64,000 bases of DNA from Pseudoalteromonas sp. DL-6 (lineage in GTDB: Bacteria; Pseudomonadota; Gammaproteobacteria; Enterobacterales; Alteromonadaceae): positions 3,038,001 through 3,102,000 of the forward strand of contig NZ_CP019770.1 of assembly GCF_004328665.1 (NCBI RefSeq), read 5' to 3'. Below the pieces are notes generated by a model. It worked only from the letters and a program-made list of their open reading frames with translations. It searched no databases and was not told the DNA's origin. The stretch's first letter is position 1. Each line of letters begins with the position of its first letter. The translations under genes and the position numbers were made by a program. Positions 26,476 through 36,396 of the stretch are shown piece by piece.

Positions 26476-29175
26476 TTAAAACTCCTCCCACTCTTCAGCT
26501 GAGTCTACAAAGTTTTCACCTTTGCTTTTGTTATTAACAAAGCTATTTTCTTGCTTATGCGTTATTTCAGGGGTGCGAATGGTGGGCGATACCACCGCCA
26601 TATCTTGCTGCCCTAGTGAAAAGAAGTGCAGTAAACGGCGCATTTCATTAGCCTGCTCTGCCATAGATTCACCTGCAGCCGATGCCTCTTCAACCAATGC
26701 CGCATTTTGCTGAGTCATTTCATCCATTTGCGATACGGCTTTATTTACTTGCTCAATCCCTGCACTTTGCTCTTCAGAGGCCTGAGTTATATCAGCTATC
26801 ATTTGTGTCACACGTTTCACCGACACCACAATCTCCTGTAACGTCACACCTGATTCATTTACAAGAGCGCTACCATCAGCAACTTTGCCAACACTATCTC
26901 TAATTAACTCTTTAATTTCTTTAGCTGCACCAGCTGAGCGCTGAGCTAAGTTACGCACTTCACCCGCAACAACCGCAAAGCCTCGGCCTTGCTCACCCGC
27001 TCTTGCAGCTTCTACAGCAGCATTAAGTGCTAATAGGTTTGTTTGGAATGCTATTTCGTCTATTACACCAATAATGTCAGCAATTTTTTTACTCGATTCG
27101 TTAATAGCCGACATACTGGTTACGGCCTTATTAACAACCTCGCCACCTTGAATTGCTTTATCACAGGTTTCTTCAGCTAAGTCATTAGCCACCTTGGCAT
27201 TATCAGCATTTTGACGAACCGTACTGGTCATCTCTTCCATACTAGAAGCTGTTTCTTCTAATGATGACGCCTGCTCTTCTGTACGCTGGCTTAAATCGGC
27301 ATTGCCTTGTGAAATTTCTTCAGCCCCACTGGCCACCAGTGTAGCCGATGTATTAATGCGATTAATGACCTCGGTTAGCTTGTCTGCCGTCGCATTTGCA
27401 TCTTTTTTAAGTTTATCAAACGAGCCGTAATACTGTTTTTCAATCCGTTTTGATAAATCCCCATTGGCCATTGCATCAAGCATAGTTCCAGTATCTGCTA
27501 CGGCGTCATCAACCACTTTAACTAAACTATTAAGACCCTGAGCTAAACGCAGGAAGAAGCCACCTTTTCCTTGCTCAACCACTCGGCTATTTAATTCCCC
27601 TTTACTTGCGGCGCTGACCAACTGAGCAATCTCTTTTTCTATTGCCACCTCTGCCGTTCTGTCTTCCCATTCAACTACAGTCCCAATTCGCTCATCGTCT
27701 GGGGTTATAATTGGGTTAGCAACTAAACCAAAGGTTCTGCCGCCCACTTTAATTTCAGTACTGTAAGTGTTCGTTAGCTTTGCTAACATATTTTGCTGAT
27801 GGGCTGGGTTTTTATGAAATATATCAATGTTTTGATTAAGTAAATTTTTACAATCAAAGTTAGGTAAATCGATGCGTATATCATTTTGAGCATTGCTCAT
27901 CATATTTTTCACCGCGTCATTCATATACACAATCACATTCGATGCATCTGCAATCATAGTGTTTGTTGCTACAGTGTCTAACGCGCGACGAACACGTAGG
28001 TTTTCTTCTGCTCTAGCACGCTCTTCATCGGCCTTAAATACTTCATCAGTAATATCTTGCCACTCAACAATCGTTCCTAAACGCTCTCCTTCTTCGTTAA
28101 ACCATGGCGAAGCAATTAAATTAAAAATAAGACCAGCTAATTTGAGTGTCGCTTTATGGGGCGCATCTAATTTTTTTAACAGCTCGCGCTGATGCGCAGG
28201 GTGTTGATGAAAATCATCAACACATGTGCCAATTAAGTCACTTACAGCAAAGTTGGGTAGTACCGATTGCAAATCCCTTTCCCGTGCTTTTAGCATTTGC
28301 TTAACACGGTCATTGGCAAAGATGATGTTTAAGTCATTATCAGCCATCATCACATTTGCTTGGCATACTTTTAGAGCGTTGGCTAAGTCAGCTGTTTTTT
28401 TAGAGGCTCTTTCAAGTTCTTTTTGTTCGCTAATATCAGTTGCATATTTAATGATTTTTATTAATCTTCCGTCCATATCATAAATGGGGTTATAAGAAGC
28501 ATTAATCCAAATTTCACGGCCTTGTTTATCAAAGCGCAAGTACTCACCTCGGTCGTATTCACCCCGTCCCAGTTTGGCCCAAAAAGCTTGATAATCTGCA
28601 CTATTTGCATATTCAGATGCAACAAATAAACGATGGTGTTTACCTTGTATTTCATTAAGGTGGTAGCCAAATGTGGCTAAAAAGTTATCGTTGGCATTTA
28701 GCACTGTGCCATCTAAGTCAAACTCGATTACCGCTTGCGATTTATTTATTGCCGCAACTTGTCCAGCAGCTTCTGCCGCCTTTAATTTTTGCAATGTGAT
28801 CTCAGTGGCAAATTTAATCACTTTAATCACTTGACCCTGTGAATCTAAAACAGGGTTATAGGTGGCTTGTATCCAAACTTCTTTAGCATTTTTGCCAAAC
28901 CGCTTAAATTCATCTGAAATAAACTCACCCGCGCTCAGTCGCTGCCAAAATTGACGGTATTCATTACTTTGCGCTTCGCTAGGGCTAACAAATAAAGAAT
29001 GGTGCTGACCTTGAACCTCAGCAAGTGAGTAGTCCATTACGCGAAGAAAATTTGCATTCGCAGTGATAATTTTTCCGCTAGGTTCAAACTCAATTATTGC
29101 TAATGATTTATGCAATGCATTTATGATCAAATCATTGCTTGATTCAGACTGTTTTGAATTACTAAACCATCCCAT
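26476..29175 (-). CDS. soluble four-PAS chemoreceptor, Aer2-like, with EWEEF tail
   Basis: An 899-residue methyl-accepting protein without membrane segments. Domains: PAS1 (about 15-130) and PAS2 (about 137-255) of one type; PAS3 (about 265-380) and PAS4 (about 395-505) of another; a HAMP-like linker (about 510-640); the signalling hairpin with [20 protein letters not shown]; a flexible tail ending EWEEF. PAS3 and PAS4 carry FHQHPAHQ (from residue 322) and FHKNPAHQ (from 453), plus VEWQD and VEWED. These match what I recall as the heme His and ligand-stabilising Trp of the O2-sensing PAS domain of Pseudomonas Aer2, so oxygen sensing is inferred. The xWxxF tail resembles GWEEF of Aer2, which binds CheR. 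Start at the ATG after GGTG, not the GTG four codons earlier. Confidence 0.9.
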   Translation of the reverse strand: MGWFSNSKQSESSNDLIINALHKSLAIIEFEPSGKIITANANFLRVMDYSLAEVQGQHHSLFVSPSEAQSNEYRQFWQRLSAGEFISDEFKRFGKNAKEVWIQATYNPVLDSQGQVIKVIKFATEITLQKLKAAEAAGQVAAINKSQAVIEFDLDGTVLNANDNFLATFGYHLNEIQGKHHRLFVASEYANSADYQAFWAKLGRGEYDRGEYLRFDKQGREIWINASYNPIYDMDGRLIKIIKYATDISEQKELERASKKTADLANALKVCQANVMMADNDLNIIFANDRVKQMLKARERDLQSVLPNFAVSDLIGTCVDDFHQHPAHQRELLKKLDAPHKATLKLAGLIFNLIASPWFNEEGERLGTIVEWQDITDEVFKADEERARAEENLRVRRALDTVATNTMIADASNVIVYMNDAVKNMMSNAQNDIRIDLPNFDCKNLLNQNIDIFHKNPAHQQNMLAKLTNTYSTEIKVGGRTFGLVANPIITPDDERIGTVVEWEDRTAEVAIEKEIAQLVSAASKGELNSRVVEQGKGGFFLRLAQGLNSLVKVVDDAVADTGTMLDAMANGDLSKRIEKQYYGSFDKLKKDANATADKLTEVINRINTSATLVASGAEEISQGNADLSQRTEEQASSLEETASSMEEMTSTVRQNADNAKVANDLAEETCDKAIQGGEVVNKAVTSMSAINESSKKIADIIGVIDEIAFQTNLLALNAAVEAARAGEQGRGFAVVAGEVRNLAQRSAGAAKEIKELIRDSVGKVADGSALVNESGVTLQEIVVSVKRVTQMIADITQASEEQSAGIEQVNKAVSQMDEMTQQNAALVEEASAAGESMAEQANEMRRLLHFFSLGQQDMAVVSPTIRTPEITHKQENSFVNNKSKGENFVDSAEEWEEF

Positions 29176-29223
29176 GCTTATCACCACCTTTAAGTTATTT
29201 ACTTTATTTAGTTACTGTTACCG

Positions 29224-29709
29224 CTAAATATCCATGGTTGCAGGCAAGTCAATCAGGGCGATCATTTTTTCGCCCACGTTAACTAACCCTGCGACATATT
29301 CACTTTCATTGGTTTGGGTTAAACTCGGTACGGCTTTAGCATCTTGCTCGGCAATACTATAAACATCCGCCACCGCATCTACCGTAATACCCATTACTTT
29401 ACTTTCTTGTTCAAACTCTACTTTTACAATAATCACTACTGTTAACGGTCCATACTCAATGGTGGGTAAACCAAAACGTAACCGCAAATCAATAATAGGG
29501 ACTATAGTGCCACGCAAATTAATAACGCCTTTTACGTACTCAGGGGCATTTGGCAATGCGGTTATGTCTTCCCAGCTGCGAATTTCTTGCACCGTTAATA
29601 TGTCTACTCCGTATTCTTCTTCAGCCATAATAAAGGTAAGAAACTGCTTAACGCCTTCTTTGCGCTGTAGTTCAATATTGCTATTTAATGCTATTGATTC
29701 AGAGAACAT
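29224..29709 (-). CDS. cheW: chemotaxis coupling protein CheW
   Basis: It links the receptor to CheA in the signalling array. The 161-residue protein is a single CheW SH3-like domain with FLTFIMAEEEYGVDILTVQEI and the NLRGTIVPIIDLRLRFG core. The start has a strong GGAGG site five to six bases upstream and overlaps the end of cheA by 19 bases, implying coupled translation that keeps CheA and CheW in proportion. It precedes the receptor gene by 48 bases. Confidence 0.96.
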   Translation of the reverse strand: MFSESIALNSNIELQRKEGVKQFLTFIMAEEEYGVDILTVQEIRSWEDITALPNAPEYVKGVINLRGTIVPIIDLRLRFGLPTIEYGPLTVVIIVKVEFEQESKVMGITVDAVADVYSIAEQDAKAVPSLTQTNESEYVAGLVNVGEKMIALIDLPATMDI

Positions 29710-31781
29710 GAATCCTCCAGAGTCGCCGATGGCTCAATACTTAATGCTTGGCTGCCAGGTTTTTTTAACCCAGAAAGCTTAATTAAACCGCTAATATCTA
29801 AAATTAACGAGACCCGCCCATCGCCTAAAATGGTTGCCCCCGATACTCCATCCACTTTATGGTAATTAGCTTCTAAACTTTTTATAACCACCTGCTGTTG
29901 CGACAATAAATCATCAACTAGCAGCCCTACTTTTTGGTTGTCGTTTTCCACTACAACCAACAGGGTTTTGTCTAGCGATTCAATCGCATTTTGATGATTA
30001 AAAATATCGTATAAACGCAGAATAGGAATGTATTCGTCACGTAATCTAAGTACGTCTAAGTCTTTACCAACTCGACTGACTTTGGAGATATCAATTTGTA
30101 ATGACTCTACAATTGAGATTAATGGGATGATGTAAGTATGCTTGGCCACTTTAACCAATTGCCCATCTAAAATAGCCAAAGTGAGCGGCAGCCGAATAGT
30201 AAAAGTAGAACCAATACCTTGTGCAGAAGTGACCTCTACTGACCCATTTAATGATTGAATATTACGTTTAACCACGTCCATACCTACACCCCGGCCAGAT
30301 AAGTCACTTACCTCATCAGCGGTAGAAAACCCTGGCATAAATATGAGTTCGTTAATCTCATCATCTGTTAACTCGCTATCGCCCGTAATTAGCTCGTTGG
30401 CAATTGCTTTTTCTTTAATCTTTTGGGTGTTAAGGCCTTGGCCATCGTCCATTATTTCTATGACGATGTTACCTCCCTGATGAAAAGCATTTAACGTAAC
30501 CTTGCCCACAGGATCTTTACCTGCTGCAATACGCTTTTCTACAGTTTCAATACCATGATCCAAAGAGTTTCTTACTAAATGCACCATAGGATCAGATATT
30601 TTTTCCATCACGGTTTTATCTAGCTCGGTTTGCTCTCCAATCAGTTTTAACTCCACCTCTTTATTAAGCTTTTGAGCAATATCACGCACCAAACGCGGAA
30701 AGCGGCTAAACACAAAATTAATTGGCAGCATACGAATACGCATCACATTTTCTTGTAAATCTCGAGTGTTATGCGCTAATTGCGCCAATCCCTCTTGAAG
30801 AGACGTTACCGTGGTGGCTGTCATTTCCTGTTCGCTAAGCTGATTTAACATTGCTTGGGTAATGACCAACTCGCCCACCATATTAATTAATGAATCAACC
30901 TTATCGATACCAACCCGAATAGAAGTAGATTCAGGCGCAGCTTTAGCGCTGGGCGTATTGGCAGGTGCCTTTGCTTTACTCGCTTTGGGTTGCTCAGCAG
31001 TTTTGGAAGCTTCCTCCACAATAGCCGGTTCGTTAATTACTTCCTCTGACTCGGCTTTAGCATCATTAAATAAGCCGCCACATAGCTCGACTTTAATATC
31101 TGCATCATCTTCAACCCATTCAAAAATCTCTTTAATGGCTTGGTCATCACGTTCAGTATTTAAGAAAAATCGCCAATATAAAAAGCACTCATCAGTGGTT
31201 AATTCTTTAATGTCAGGTATCGCATCGGTGAATACTTGTACTTCTAACTCACCAAGCTCAGCTAATTCGCTGATCATAAACAAAGGTTCGTTACCGGTTT
31301 TAAATAGATGAAAATGTGGCTTAAAATCAATCTGGTAAGTATTAACGATAACCTGCTCAAGGTGTGTTTCATCACCTTGAACTTCACTTGCTGGCATACC
31401 TAGTAAGCTTTCAAACTGTTCTCGCAAAGTGTCTGCTTGGGTTAAATCAGGTTCTTCCTGTACTTTTAGTGAGCTTAGCAAAGCTCTTAAGCAATCTACT
31501 GATTTAAGTAATAAATTAATATGCTCGCTAGTTATATTGCGCTCACCTTCACGAATTTGATCTAGTAATGTTTCTAATACATGGGTAAAATTTGCAATTG
31601 AGTTAAATCCAAAAGTAGCACTGCCCCCTTTTATTGAATGAGCAGCTCTAAATATAGTATTAATGGTTTCTAAGTCTTCTTCGCCTGGCACTAAGTTGAG
31701 TAATTCAGTCTCCATGATATCGAGGCCTTCAAAACTCTCTTCAAAGAACACTTCAAAAAACTGGCTTAAATCAATACTCAC
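29691..31781 (-). CDS. cheA: chemotaxis histidine kinase CheA
   Basis: It autophosphorylates and passes phosphate to CheY and CheB. Domains in 696 residues: HPt P1 with RAAHSIKGGSATFGF (His48), a second domain (about 150-245) in the P2 position, a Pro/Ala-rich linker (about 250-285), dimerisation P3, ATPase P4 (MEKISDPMVHLVRNSLDHGIE, DDGQGL, GRGVGMDV) and CheW-like P5. The start is a GTG preceded by AGGAG at six bases. It lies 14 bases after the cheY stop. Confidence 0.96.
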   Translation of the reverse strand: MSIDLSQFFEVFFEESFEGLDIMETELLNLVPGEEDLETINTIFRAAHSIKGGSATFGFNSIANFTHVLETLLDQIREGERNITSEHINLLLKSVDCLRALLSSLKVQEEPDLTQADTLREQFESLLGMPASEVQGDETHLEQVIVNTYQIDFKPHFHLFKTGNEPLFMISELAELGELEVQVFTDAIPDIKELTTDECFLYWRFFLNTERDDQAIKEIFEWVEDDADIKVELCGGLFNDAKAESEEVINEPAIVEEASKTAEQPKASKAKAPANTPSAKAAPESTSIRVGIDKVDSLINMVGELVITQAMLNQLSEQEMTATTVTSLQEGLAQLAHNTRDLQENVMRIRMLPINFVFSRFPRLVRDIAQKLNKEVELKLIGEQTELDKTVMEKISDPMVHLVRNSLDHGIETVEKRIAAGKDPVGKVTLNAFHQGGNIVIEIMDDGQGLNTQKIKEKAIANELITGDSELTDDEINELIFMPGFSTADEVSDLSGRGVGMDVVKRNIQSLNGSVEVTSAQGIGSTFTIRLPLTLAILDGQLVKVAKHTYIIPLISIVESLQIDISKVSRVGKDLDVLRLRDEYIPILRLYDIFNHQNAIESLDKTLLVVVENDNQKVGLLVDDLLSQQQVVIKSLEANYHKVDGVSGATILGDGRVSLILDISGLIKLSGLKKPGSQALSIEPSATLEDSCSLNQ

Positions 31782-31795
31782 AGTGCACTCCTAAG

Positions 31796-32158
31796 TTAAC
31801 GGATTACTTTTTTTAGCACGGCTAATAGCTGATCTGGATTAAAAGGTTTTACAATCCATCCTGTTGCCCCAGCAGCTTTACCTTCTACTTTTTTATCCAT
31901 CCCCGACTCCGTAGTAAGCATAAGCAGCGGTGTAAACTTGTAATCTGGTAGCCCTCTTAGTTCTCTAATAAGCGTGATCCCATCCATAATTGGCATGTTT
32001 ACATCAGAAATAACTGCATCAAAACCTTGTTGCTTGGCAATGGCTAATGCCTCGCTGCCATCTTTGGCTTCGGTAACATCAAACCCTGCTGTTTTTAACG
32101 TAAAGCTCACCATTTGGCGCATTGATGCAGAATCATCGACAGCTAAAATTCTTTTCAT
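31796..32158 (-). CDS. cheY: single-domain response regulator CheY
   Basis: A 120-residue receiver with acidic pocket AVDDSASMRQM, phospho-acceptor Asp in ISDVNMPIMDG and Lys in VKPFNPDQ. No output domain, so it acts by binding a partner. Being in an F7-like operon, its target may be other than the flagellar motor. It follows the STAS gene by eight bases. Confidence 0.94.
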   Translation of the reverse strand: MKRILAVDDSASMRQMVSFTLKTAGFDVTEAKDGSEALAIAKQQGFDAVISDVNMPIMDGITLIRELRGLPDYKFTPLLMLTTESGMDKKVEGKAAGATGWIVKPFNPDQLLAVLKKVIR

Positions 32159-32166
32159 ATAAACCT

Positions 32167-32439
32167 CTAGTTAGTACTTTCTGAAGCTAAATATTCACTT
32201 AAACCGAGTTGTTCAATGGCATTTTTTAATGCGTCACTGCTGCCAACCCAGGCAATTTTTTGATTGATAGTAAGAAGGTGTTTTTGTAGGGCACAAAGGA
32301 GTTGAACCGAGGCGGTATCAGCAGACATAACATCGCTAATATCCAGACAAATATCTCGGCTATTATTAAGCTCGCTTAATAAATCTTGATGTAAAACGTC
32401 AACCTGAACAATTGAAAGCTCATTTGGTAGTTTAAGCAT
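32167..32439 (-). CDS. STAS-domain protein, first gene of the chemosensory operon
   Basis: A 90-residue anti-sigma-factor-antagonist-like domain. The central CLDISDVMSADTASVQLL is the STAS signature, with Ser or Thr at the usual phosphorylation position. The reading frame opens at 32505, but the ATG at 32437-32439 gives the normal STAS length and has AAGGA upstream, although at 11 bases. Its position directly before cheY-cheA suggests it modulates this pathway; no cognate kinase or phosphatase is adjacent. Confidence 0.75.
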   Translation of the reverse strand: MLKLPNELSIVQVDVLHQDLLSELNNSRDICLDISDVMSADTASVQLLCALQKHLLTINQKIAWVGSSDALKNAIEQLGLSEYLASESTN

Positions 32440-32558
32440 TTTTAAGCTTTTCCTTATCAACTCAATCCATAACAAAAGCTTAGACTGAGATAAAGAAAAC
32501 GCCATAAAAACGACTAAAAAATAACTAATTAATTAAAAATAGCTGTTAAAAAACGTAA

Positions 32559-32579
32559 AAAGGGGCACAAAGCCCCTTT
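32559..32579 (-). terminator. terminator of the cytochrome oxidase assembly operon
   Basis: AAAGGGGC pairs with GCCCCTTT around a five-base loop. On the minus strand a T-run follows, 23 bases past the SCO gene stop. Confidence 0.85.
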
Positions 32580-32601
32580 AAAATTATTAAACCATTAAAA
32601 G

Positions 32602-33219
32602 CTAGTTTTTGTAGAAATCTGCTATTTCAATAAATTCCGCTGTTAATTTTGTAGTATTAACCAAAGGCACATCACCTTGTTTAAATTCAGGCTTAAAAAT
32701 AGCTCTTAATGCACCACTGCCATCAACAAGTGCAACCGATGCACTATGATCCACCGCATAGTCAGACTCATCACTATCACTAATTGCGTAAATTAATCCA
32801 AGTTCTCGTACAAATGGAAACAAGTCTTTATGCTCCCCAGATACAGCTAAAAAGGCAGGGTTAAAATAATCTATGTACTCTTTACGTTTTTGAGCAATAT
32901 CTCGTTTAGGATCGACAGATATAAACCACACCTGCAGTGGATAATCAGCTTGTAAGTTTTTATAGACATTGTTGAGCTTAGCAAGCGTCATTGGACAAAT
33001 GTCAGGGCAGCTTGTGTAGCCTAAAAACACTAAGTTCCACTGATCTAAAAACTGCTGTTTTGTCACTAACTCCCCCTGTTGATCATTCAGCGAGAAATCA
33101 GATAACGGTTTTGCAGTTTCGTACACTAATGCATCAAGATCTTGTAAATTTTTTTTATCACCACATGCCGATAAAAAAAGCACCGAAAAAACAATTAACC
33201 CACACCATAACTGCTTCAT
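32602..33219 (-). CDS. SCO1/SenC copper chaperone, lipoprotein
   Basis: It delivers copper to the CuA centre of cytochrome oxidase subunit II in the periplasm. The protein (205 residues) has a lipoprotein signal with lipobox LSAC, a thioredoxin fold with the copper-binding CPDICP motif and the third ligand His in YAVDHSAS. The ATG at 33217-33219 overlaps the cyoE stop as ATGA, so this start is preferred to the one at 33231. It ends the oxidase operon. Confidence 0.93.
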   Translation of the reverse strand: MKQLWCGLIVFSVLFLSACGDKKNLQDLDALVYETAKPLSDFSLNDQQGELVTKQQFLDQWNLVFLGYTSCPDICPMTLAKLNNVYKNLQADYPLQVWFISVDPKRDIAQKRKEYIDYFNPAFLAVSGEHKDLFPFVRELGLIYAISDSDESDYAVDHSASVALVDGSGALRAIFKPEFKQGDVPLVNTTKLTAEFIEIADFYKN

Positions 33220-34145
33220 ATAGTTAGCCATTTATCTATAAATAAGATAACAAAGAGTATCATTAAATGAATAATCGAAAAACGAAATAAATCCATCGCG
33301 GTGTCCTCTTTGGCGGCAAATTTTAAGTTAATTGCTTTGTATACAAATACCACATTGAGAATACATGCCCCGCTTAAATAAATTAGCCCCGACATACTTA
33401 TCAAATAAGGCAGTACGCACACTATGGCTAATAGTACTGAGTACGCGAGCACACAGGTTTTACAAAAGTCGATTCCATGGGTCACGGGTAACATGGGGAT
33501 TTTAGCGCGTTCGTAATCACTTTTACGCGCAATGGCTAACGCCCAAAAATGCGGAGGAGTCCATGTAAATATAATCATCACCAGCAACCAAGGAGCAGCG
33601 GCCATTTGATTGGTTTCAGACACCCAACCAAGTAAAGGTGGCATGGCGCCTGCCAAACCACCAATCACTATATTTTGTGGCGTAGCACGTTTTAAAAACG
33701 ACGTATAAATAAACGCATAACCAACAAGTGCAAATAAAGTGAGTATGGCGGTGAGTGTATTTGCCCACAACATCAACATAATAAATCCTGCCACACCAAT
33801 TACAGTTGCAAAACTAAGTGCATGTAATTTACTTAAGCGTCCTTTGGCGACTGGGCGGTGGCGTGTACGTGCCATTTTACTATCAATTTCGCTATCAACC
33901 ACATGGTTGATAACAGCAGCTGCCGCAGAGAGTAAGCCTATCCCTAATAAACTTATGAATTGAACCCCAATACCTCTGCCAACGTCAGGGGCGAGTGCTA
34001 AGCCCACCCATGCCGTTAACACCAGCATAGCTACTACTTTAAATTTACTGATTGCTAAATAATCTTGGATTAAATGATAACTTTTAGTCAATAACGATGG
34101 GCTATAAACGGGCTGCATTGCTTTTTTGTTAATTGTAAGTGCCAT
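33216..34145 (-). CDS. cyoE: protoheme IX farnesyltransferase (heme O synthase)
   Basis: It attaches a farnesyl tail to heme B, making heme O for conversion to heme A. The 309-residue UbiA-fold protein has about nine membrane segments and the prenyl-diphosphate motif NHVVDSEIDSKMARTRHRP. AGGGG lies eight bases before the ATG. It follows ctaA by 12 bases and is also called ctaB in this context. Confidence 0.95.
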   Translation of the reverse strand: MALTINKKAMQPVYSPSLLTKSYHLIQDYLAISKFKVVAMLVLTAWVGLALAPDVGRGIGVQFISLLGIGLLSAAAAVINHVVDSEIDSKMARTRHRPVAKGRLSKLHALSFATVIGVAGFIMLMLWANTLTAILTLFALVGYAFIYTSFLKRATPQNIVIGGLAGAMPPLLGWVSETNQMAAAPWLLVMIIFTWTPPHFWALAIARKSDYERAKIPMLPVTHGIDFCKTCVLAYSVLLAIVCVLPYLISMSGLIYLSGACILNVVFVYKAINLKFAAKEDTAMDLFRFSIIHLMILFVILFIDKWLTI

Positions 34146-34157
34146 AACGATTCCCCT

Positions 34158-35147
34158 TTAGGTACGGACTTTTAGGTAATAACATAACCTAACCATAGTT
34201 AATAACAGTATGGCAGCCATTAAGTTATGCGCCAGCGCAACACTGATCGGAAAGTGAAAATATACTACAGCTAACCCCAACGCTATCTGGCAAAATAACG
34301 CTACCAATACACTCACTGTGCAGCTTTTAATTTTTTGTGAATAGGCATGGCTGTATATTCGCCACATAACGAGTGCCAACACAATACAAGTGACCAATGC
34401 CCACATACGATGCAGTAAATGAATAGACATACGCGCTTGTTGTGACAACACGCCAAACTCATAATTGCTGTGCTCTAACGGTAGCTGAAAAACACTACTG
34501 AGCGAAAACGGCTGAGCATAGCTACATAGCGGTAAACCATTACAATGTGGCGCGGCATAATTAGCCGCTAACCAGCCACCTAAGGCGATTTGTAAAATAA
34601 GTACCGTGAGCGCCACCAAGCTTAGTTTAAAGTGAGGTTTTGCACCTGCGTCCCCCCCCGTAATTGGCTGGCTAGTCAGCCGTAAGTACAACAACGTTAA
34701 TAACGCCAAAATACTAAACCCTCCGAGTAAATGCCCCATCACAATAAGCGGCTGCAGGTTCATAGTCACCGTCCACATACCTAGCGCGGCCTGAAAAATA
34801 ACAAGCAAAAGCAGTAGCATCGGTAATTTTACAGGCGTAGTTGGATACTGGCGTTTTACAAAAGCCAAAATAAACAACACTAAAATTAATACCCCCAGCG
34901 TGCCGGCAAAATAGCGATGAATCATTTCTTTCCATGCTTTTGCTGTTTCAAATATCATATCGGGGTAGCTTTGAATCGCATGCGCAATCTCGGCTTCATG
35001 TTTTGGTACGGTTAAAAAGCCATAACAACCAGGCCAATCGGGGCAACCAAGCCCTGCGTCACTTAAGCGCGTATATGCGCCTAGAGCTACCACAATTAAT
35101 GCGAATAAACTCGTTGCTAATACCAAATTTTTATAGTTTTTATACAT
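34158..35147 (-). CDS. ctaA: heme A synthase (COX15/CtaA)
   Basis: It oxidises the C8 methyl of heme O to give heme A for cytochrome aa3. The 329-residue protein has eight predicted membrane segments with conserved His residues (EMIHRYFAG, GHLLGG, HLLHRMWA, AHNLMA) and an ALGAYTRLSDAGLGCPDWPGCYG N-terminal loop typical of CtaA. Next to cyoE, it provides the second half of heme A synthesis. Confidence 0.94.
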   Translation of the reverse strand: MYKNYKNLVLATSLFALIVVALGAYTRLSDAGLGCPDWPGCYGFLTVPKHEAEIAHAIQSYPDMIFETAKAWKEMIHRYFAGTLGVLILVLFILAFVKRQYPTTPVKLPMLLLLLVIFQAALGMWTVTMNLQPLIVMGHLLGGFSILALLTLLYLRLTSQPITGGDAGAKPHFKLSLVALTVLILQIALGGWLAANYAAPHCNGLPLCSYAQPFSLSSVFQLPLEHSNYEFGVLSQQARMSIHLLHRMWALVTCIVLALVMWRIYSHAYSQKIKSCTVSVLVALFCQIALGLAVVYFHFPISVALAHNLMAAILLLTMVRLCYYLKVRT

Positions 35148-35159
35148 AGCAGCCTCTAC

Positions 35160-35654
35160 TTAGCTTGAACGAGAGTAATTAAGTAATTTTTTTAGATCTT
35201 TTAATAATCCCTTTTGTATCAAACGGTTTTCTTGTGGTTGAGGGTTAAATGGATATTCCAGCACTATCAGTCCCATATGGTCTATTAAATACAAACTCGC
35301 GGGTCTTAACTGCTGTTGTGCAGCAATCATATGCCAATGCGGCTTCGCTGCTTCGGGTTCACCAATTATCGCCATATCTACTTTGTGTTGGTTTTTGCCA
35401 AGGGCAACATATAAATTATCTAAAGCGGCGAGCTGCTCAGAGCAAGGCTCTTTACATTGTGCTGAATAATTTAAAGCAATGGTCCATTGTTTTGGATTAT
35501 GCTGCTGCCAATTGTCTAGCTTAATTTCACGTTTTAAAAACTCACCATGATTAGTAATTGCTGTAGGTAGCCAATCAAGTTTTAACGCGCTGTAAGCCAG
35601 CACTAATGGGATAGCGCAACATACTACAAAGAGCAACAGGGGTTTATTTTTCAT
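35160..35654 (-). CDS. membrane-anchored protein of the oxidase assembly cluster
   Basis: A 164-residue protein with one N-terminal membrane anchor (about 5-22) and a periplasmic part that has a Cys pair, QCKEPCSEQL, and a thioredoxin-like layout (SLYLIDHMGLIVLEYP resembles the SCO/TlpA strand). It is regularly found between SURF1 and ctaA in such clusters in related bacteria as far as I recall. A copper or thiol role in oxidase assembly is inference. Overlaps the SURF1 gene by 11 bases. Confidence 0.7.
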   Translation of the reverse strand: MKNKPLLLFVVCCAIPLVLAYSALKLDWLPTAITNHGEFLKREIKLDNWQQHNPKQWTIALNYSAQCKEPCSEQLAALDNLYVALGKNQHKVDMAIIGEPEAAKPHWHMIAAQQQLRPASLYLIDHMGLIVLEYPFNPQPQENRLIQKGLLKDLKKLLNYSRSS

Positions 35655-36384
35655 TATCTATCCTCTTCTTGCTTGCAAAAATAGCAACTACCACACAGGC
35701 AATTGCAATTAGAAACCACTGTACTGAGTAGGCATAATGTTTCTCTGGACTCATCACAACAGCTTCATAATGGGGGGCCGCAATCTCATCTTCGTCGCCT
35801 TGGCGATAGGCTATAAAATCCACTAAAGTTCGCTGGGATTGGCTACTGAGAGCTTGCAGATCAATGATTTGAACTCGTTTAGCTAAATCTGACTGAGTAT
35901 TGCTATTAGCTAAGGTAAAGCCACTTAAATTATCTTCTTTAATTTGTGCCGTTAACGTAAATTTACCACTAGGTATTGTCACGTTTGGTAGGATTTCTCT
36001 TGAGCGGCCGGCTTTTACCCAACCTAAATTAACTAATAAAAAGCGCGACTCATCAGGTAATTTTAATAATGTCAGTAAGTCGTATCCAACCTGACCATTA
36101 TAAATTTGGTTATCGAGCAGCCAATAATTATTGGTATCAAAATAACCACTCAGCGAAACTAATACGCCGGTTTTATTCCACTCTTTTGGCAGTTGTTGCA
36201 ACTGTGCCCAGCTCATAACTCCTTGCTGTTGAATATTTTCAATGGCATTAAGCTGCTGTTGCTTTTGATCTGCGCGCTGTAATTGCCAAAACCCTAAACG
36301 CATACAAACTAATACCACAATAACAACCAGGCAAACTGTGATTATTGAGCTAAGCTTTTGTTTGTTAAATACAACTAACTGCAT
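35644..36384 (-). CDS. SURF1 family oxidase assembly protein
   Basis: It helps insert heme A into cytochrome oxidase subunit I. The 246-residue protein has two membrane segments, one at each end (about 15-32 and 220-238), with the periplasmic domain between. Family motifs GYFDTNNYWLLDNQ, GYDLLTLLKL and LVNLGWVKAGRSR are present. It overlaps the next gene by 11 bases, and is divergent from the DUF2909 gene at 36397. Confidence 0.9.
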   Translation of the reverse strand: MQLVVFNKQKLSSIITVCLVVIVVLVCMRLGFWQLQRADQKQQQLNAIENIQQQGVMSWAQLQQLPKEWNKTGVLVSLSGYFDTNNYWLLDNQIYNGQVGYDLLTLLKLPDESRFLLVNLGWVKAGRSREILPNVTIPSGKFTLTAQIKEDNLSGFTLANSNTQSDLAKRVQIIDLQALSSQSQRTLVDFIAYRQGDEDEIAAPHYEAVVMSPEKHYAYSVQWFLIAIACVVVAIFASKKRIDNEK

Positions 36385-36396
36385 AGGGTAAATCCA

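Noticed and set aside
30862..31311. 149-codon frame antisense to cheA
   Set aside because: It lies over the Ala/Pro/Glu-rich linker and adjoining part of cheA, where antisense frames open by composition; cheA motifs and operon context are decisive.
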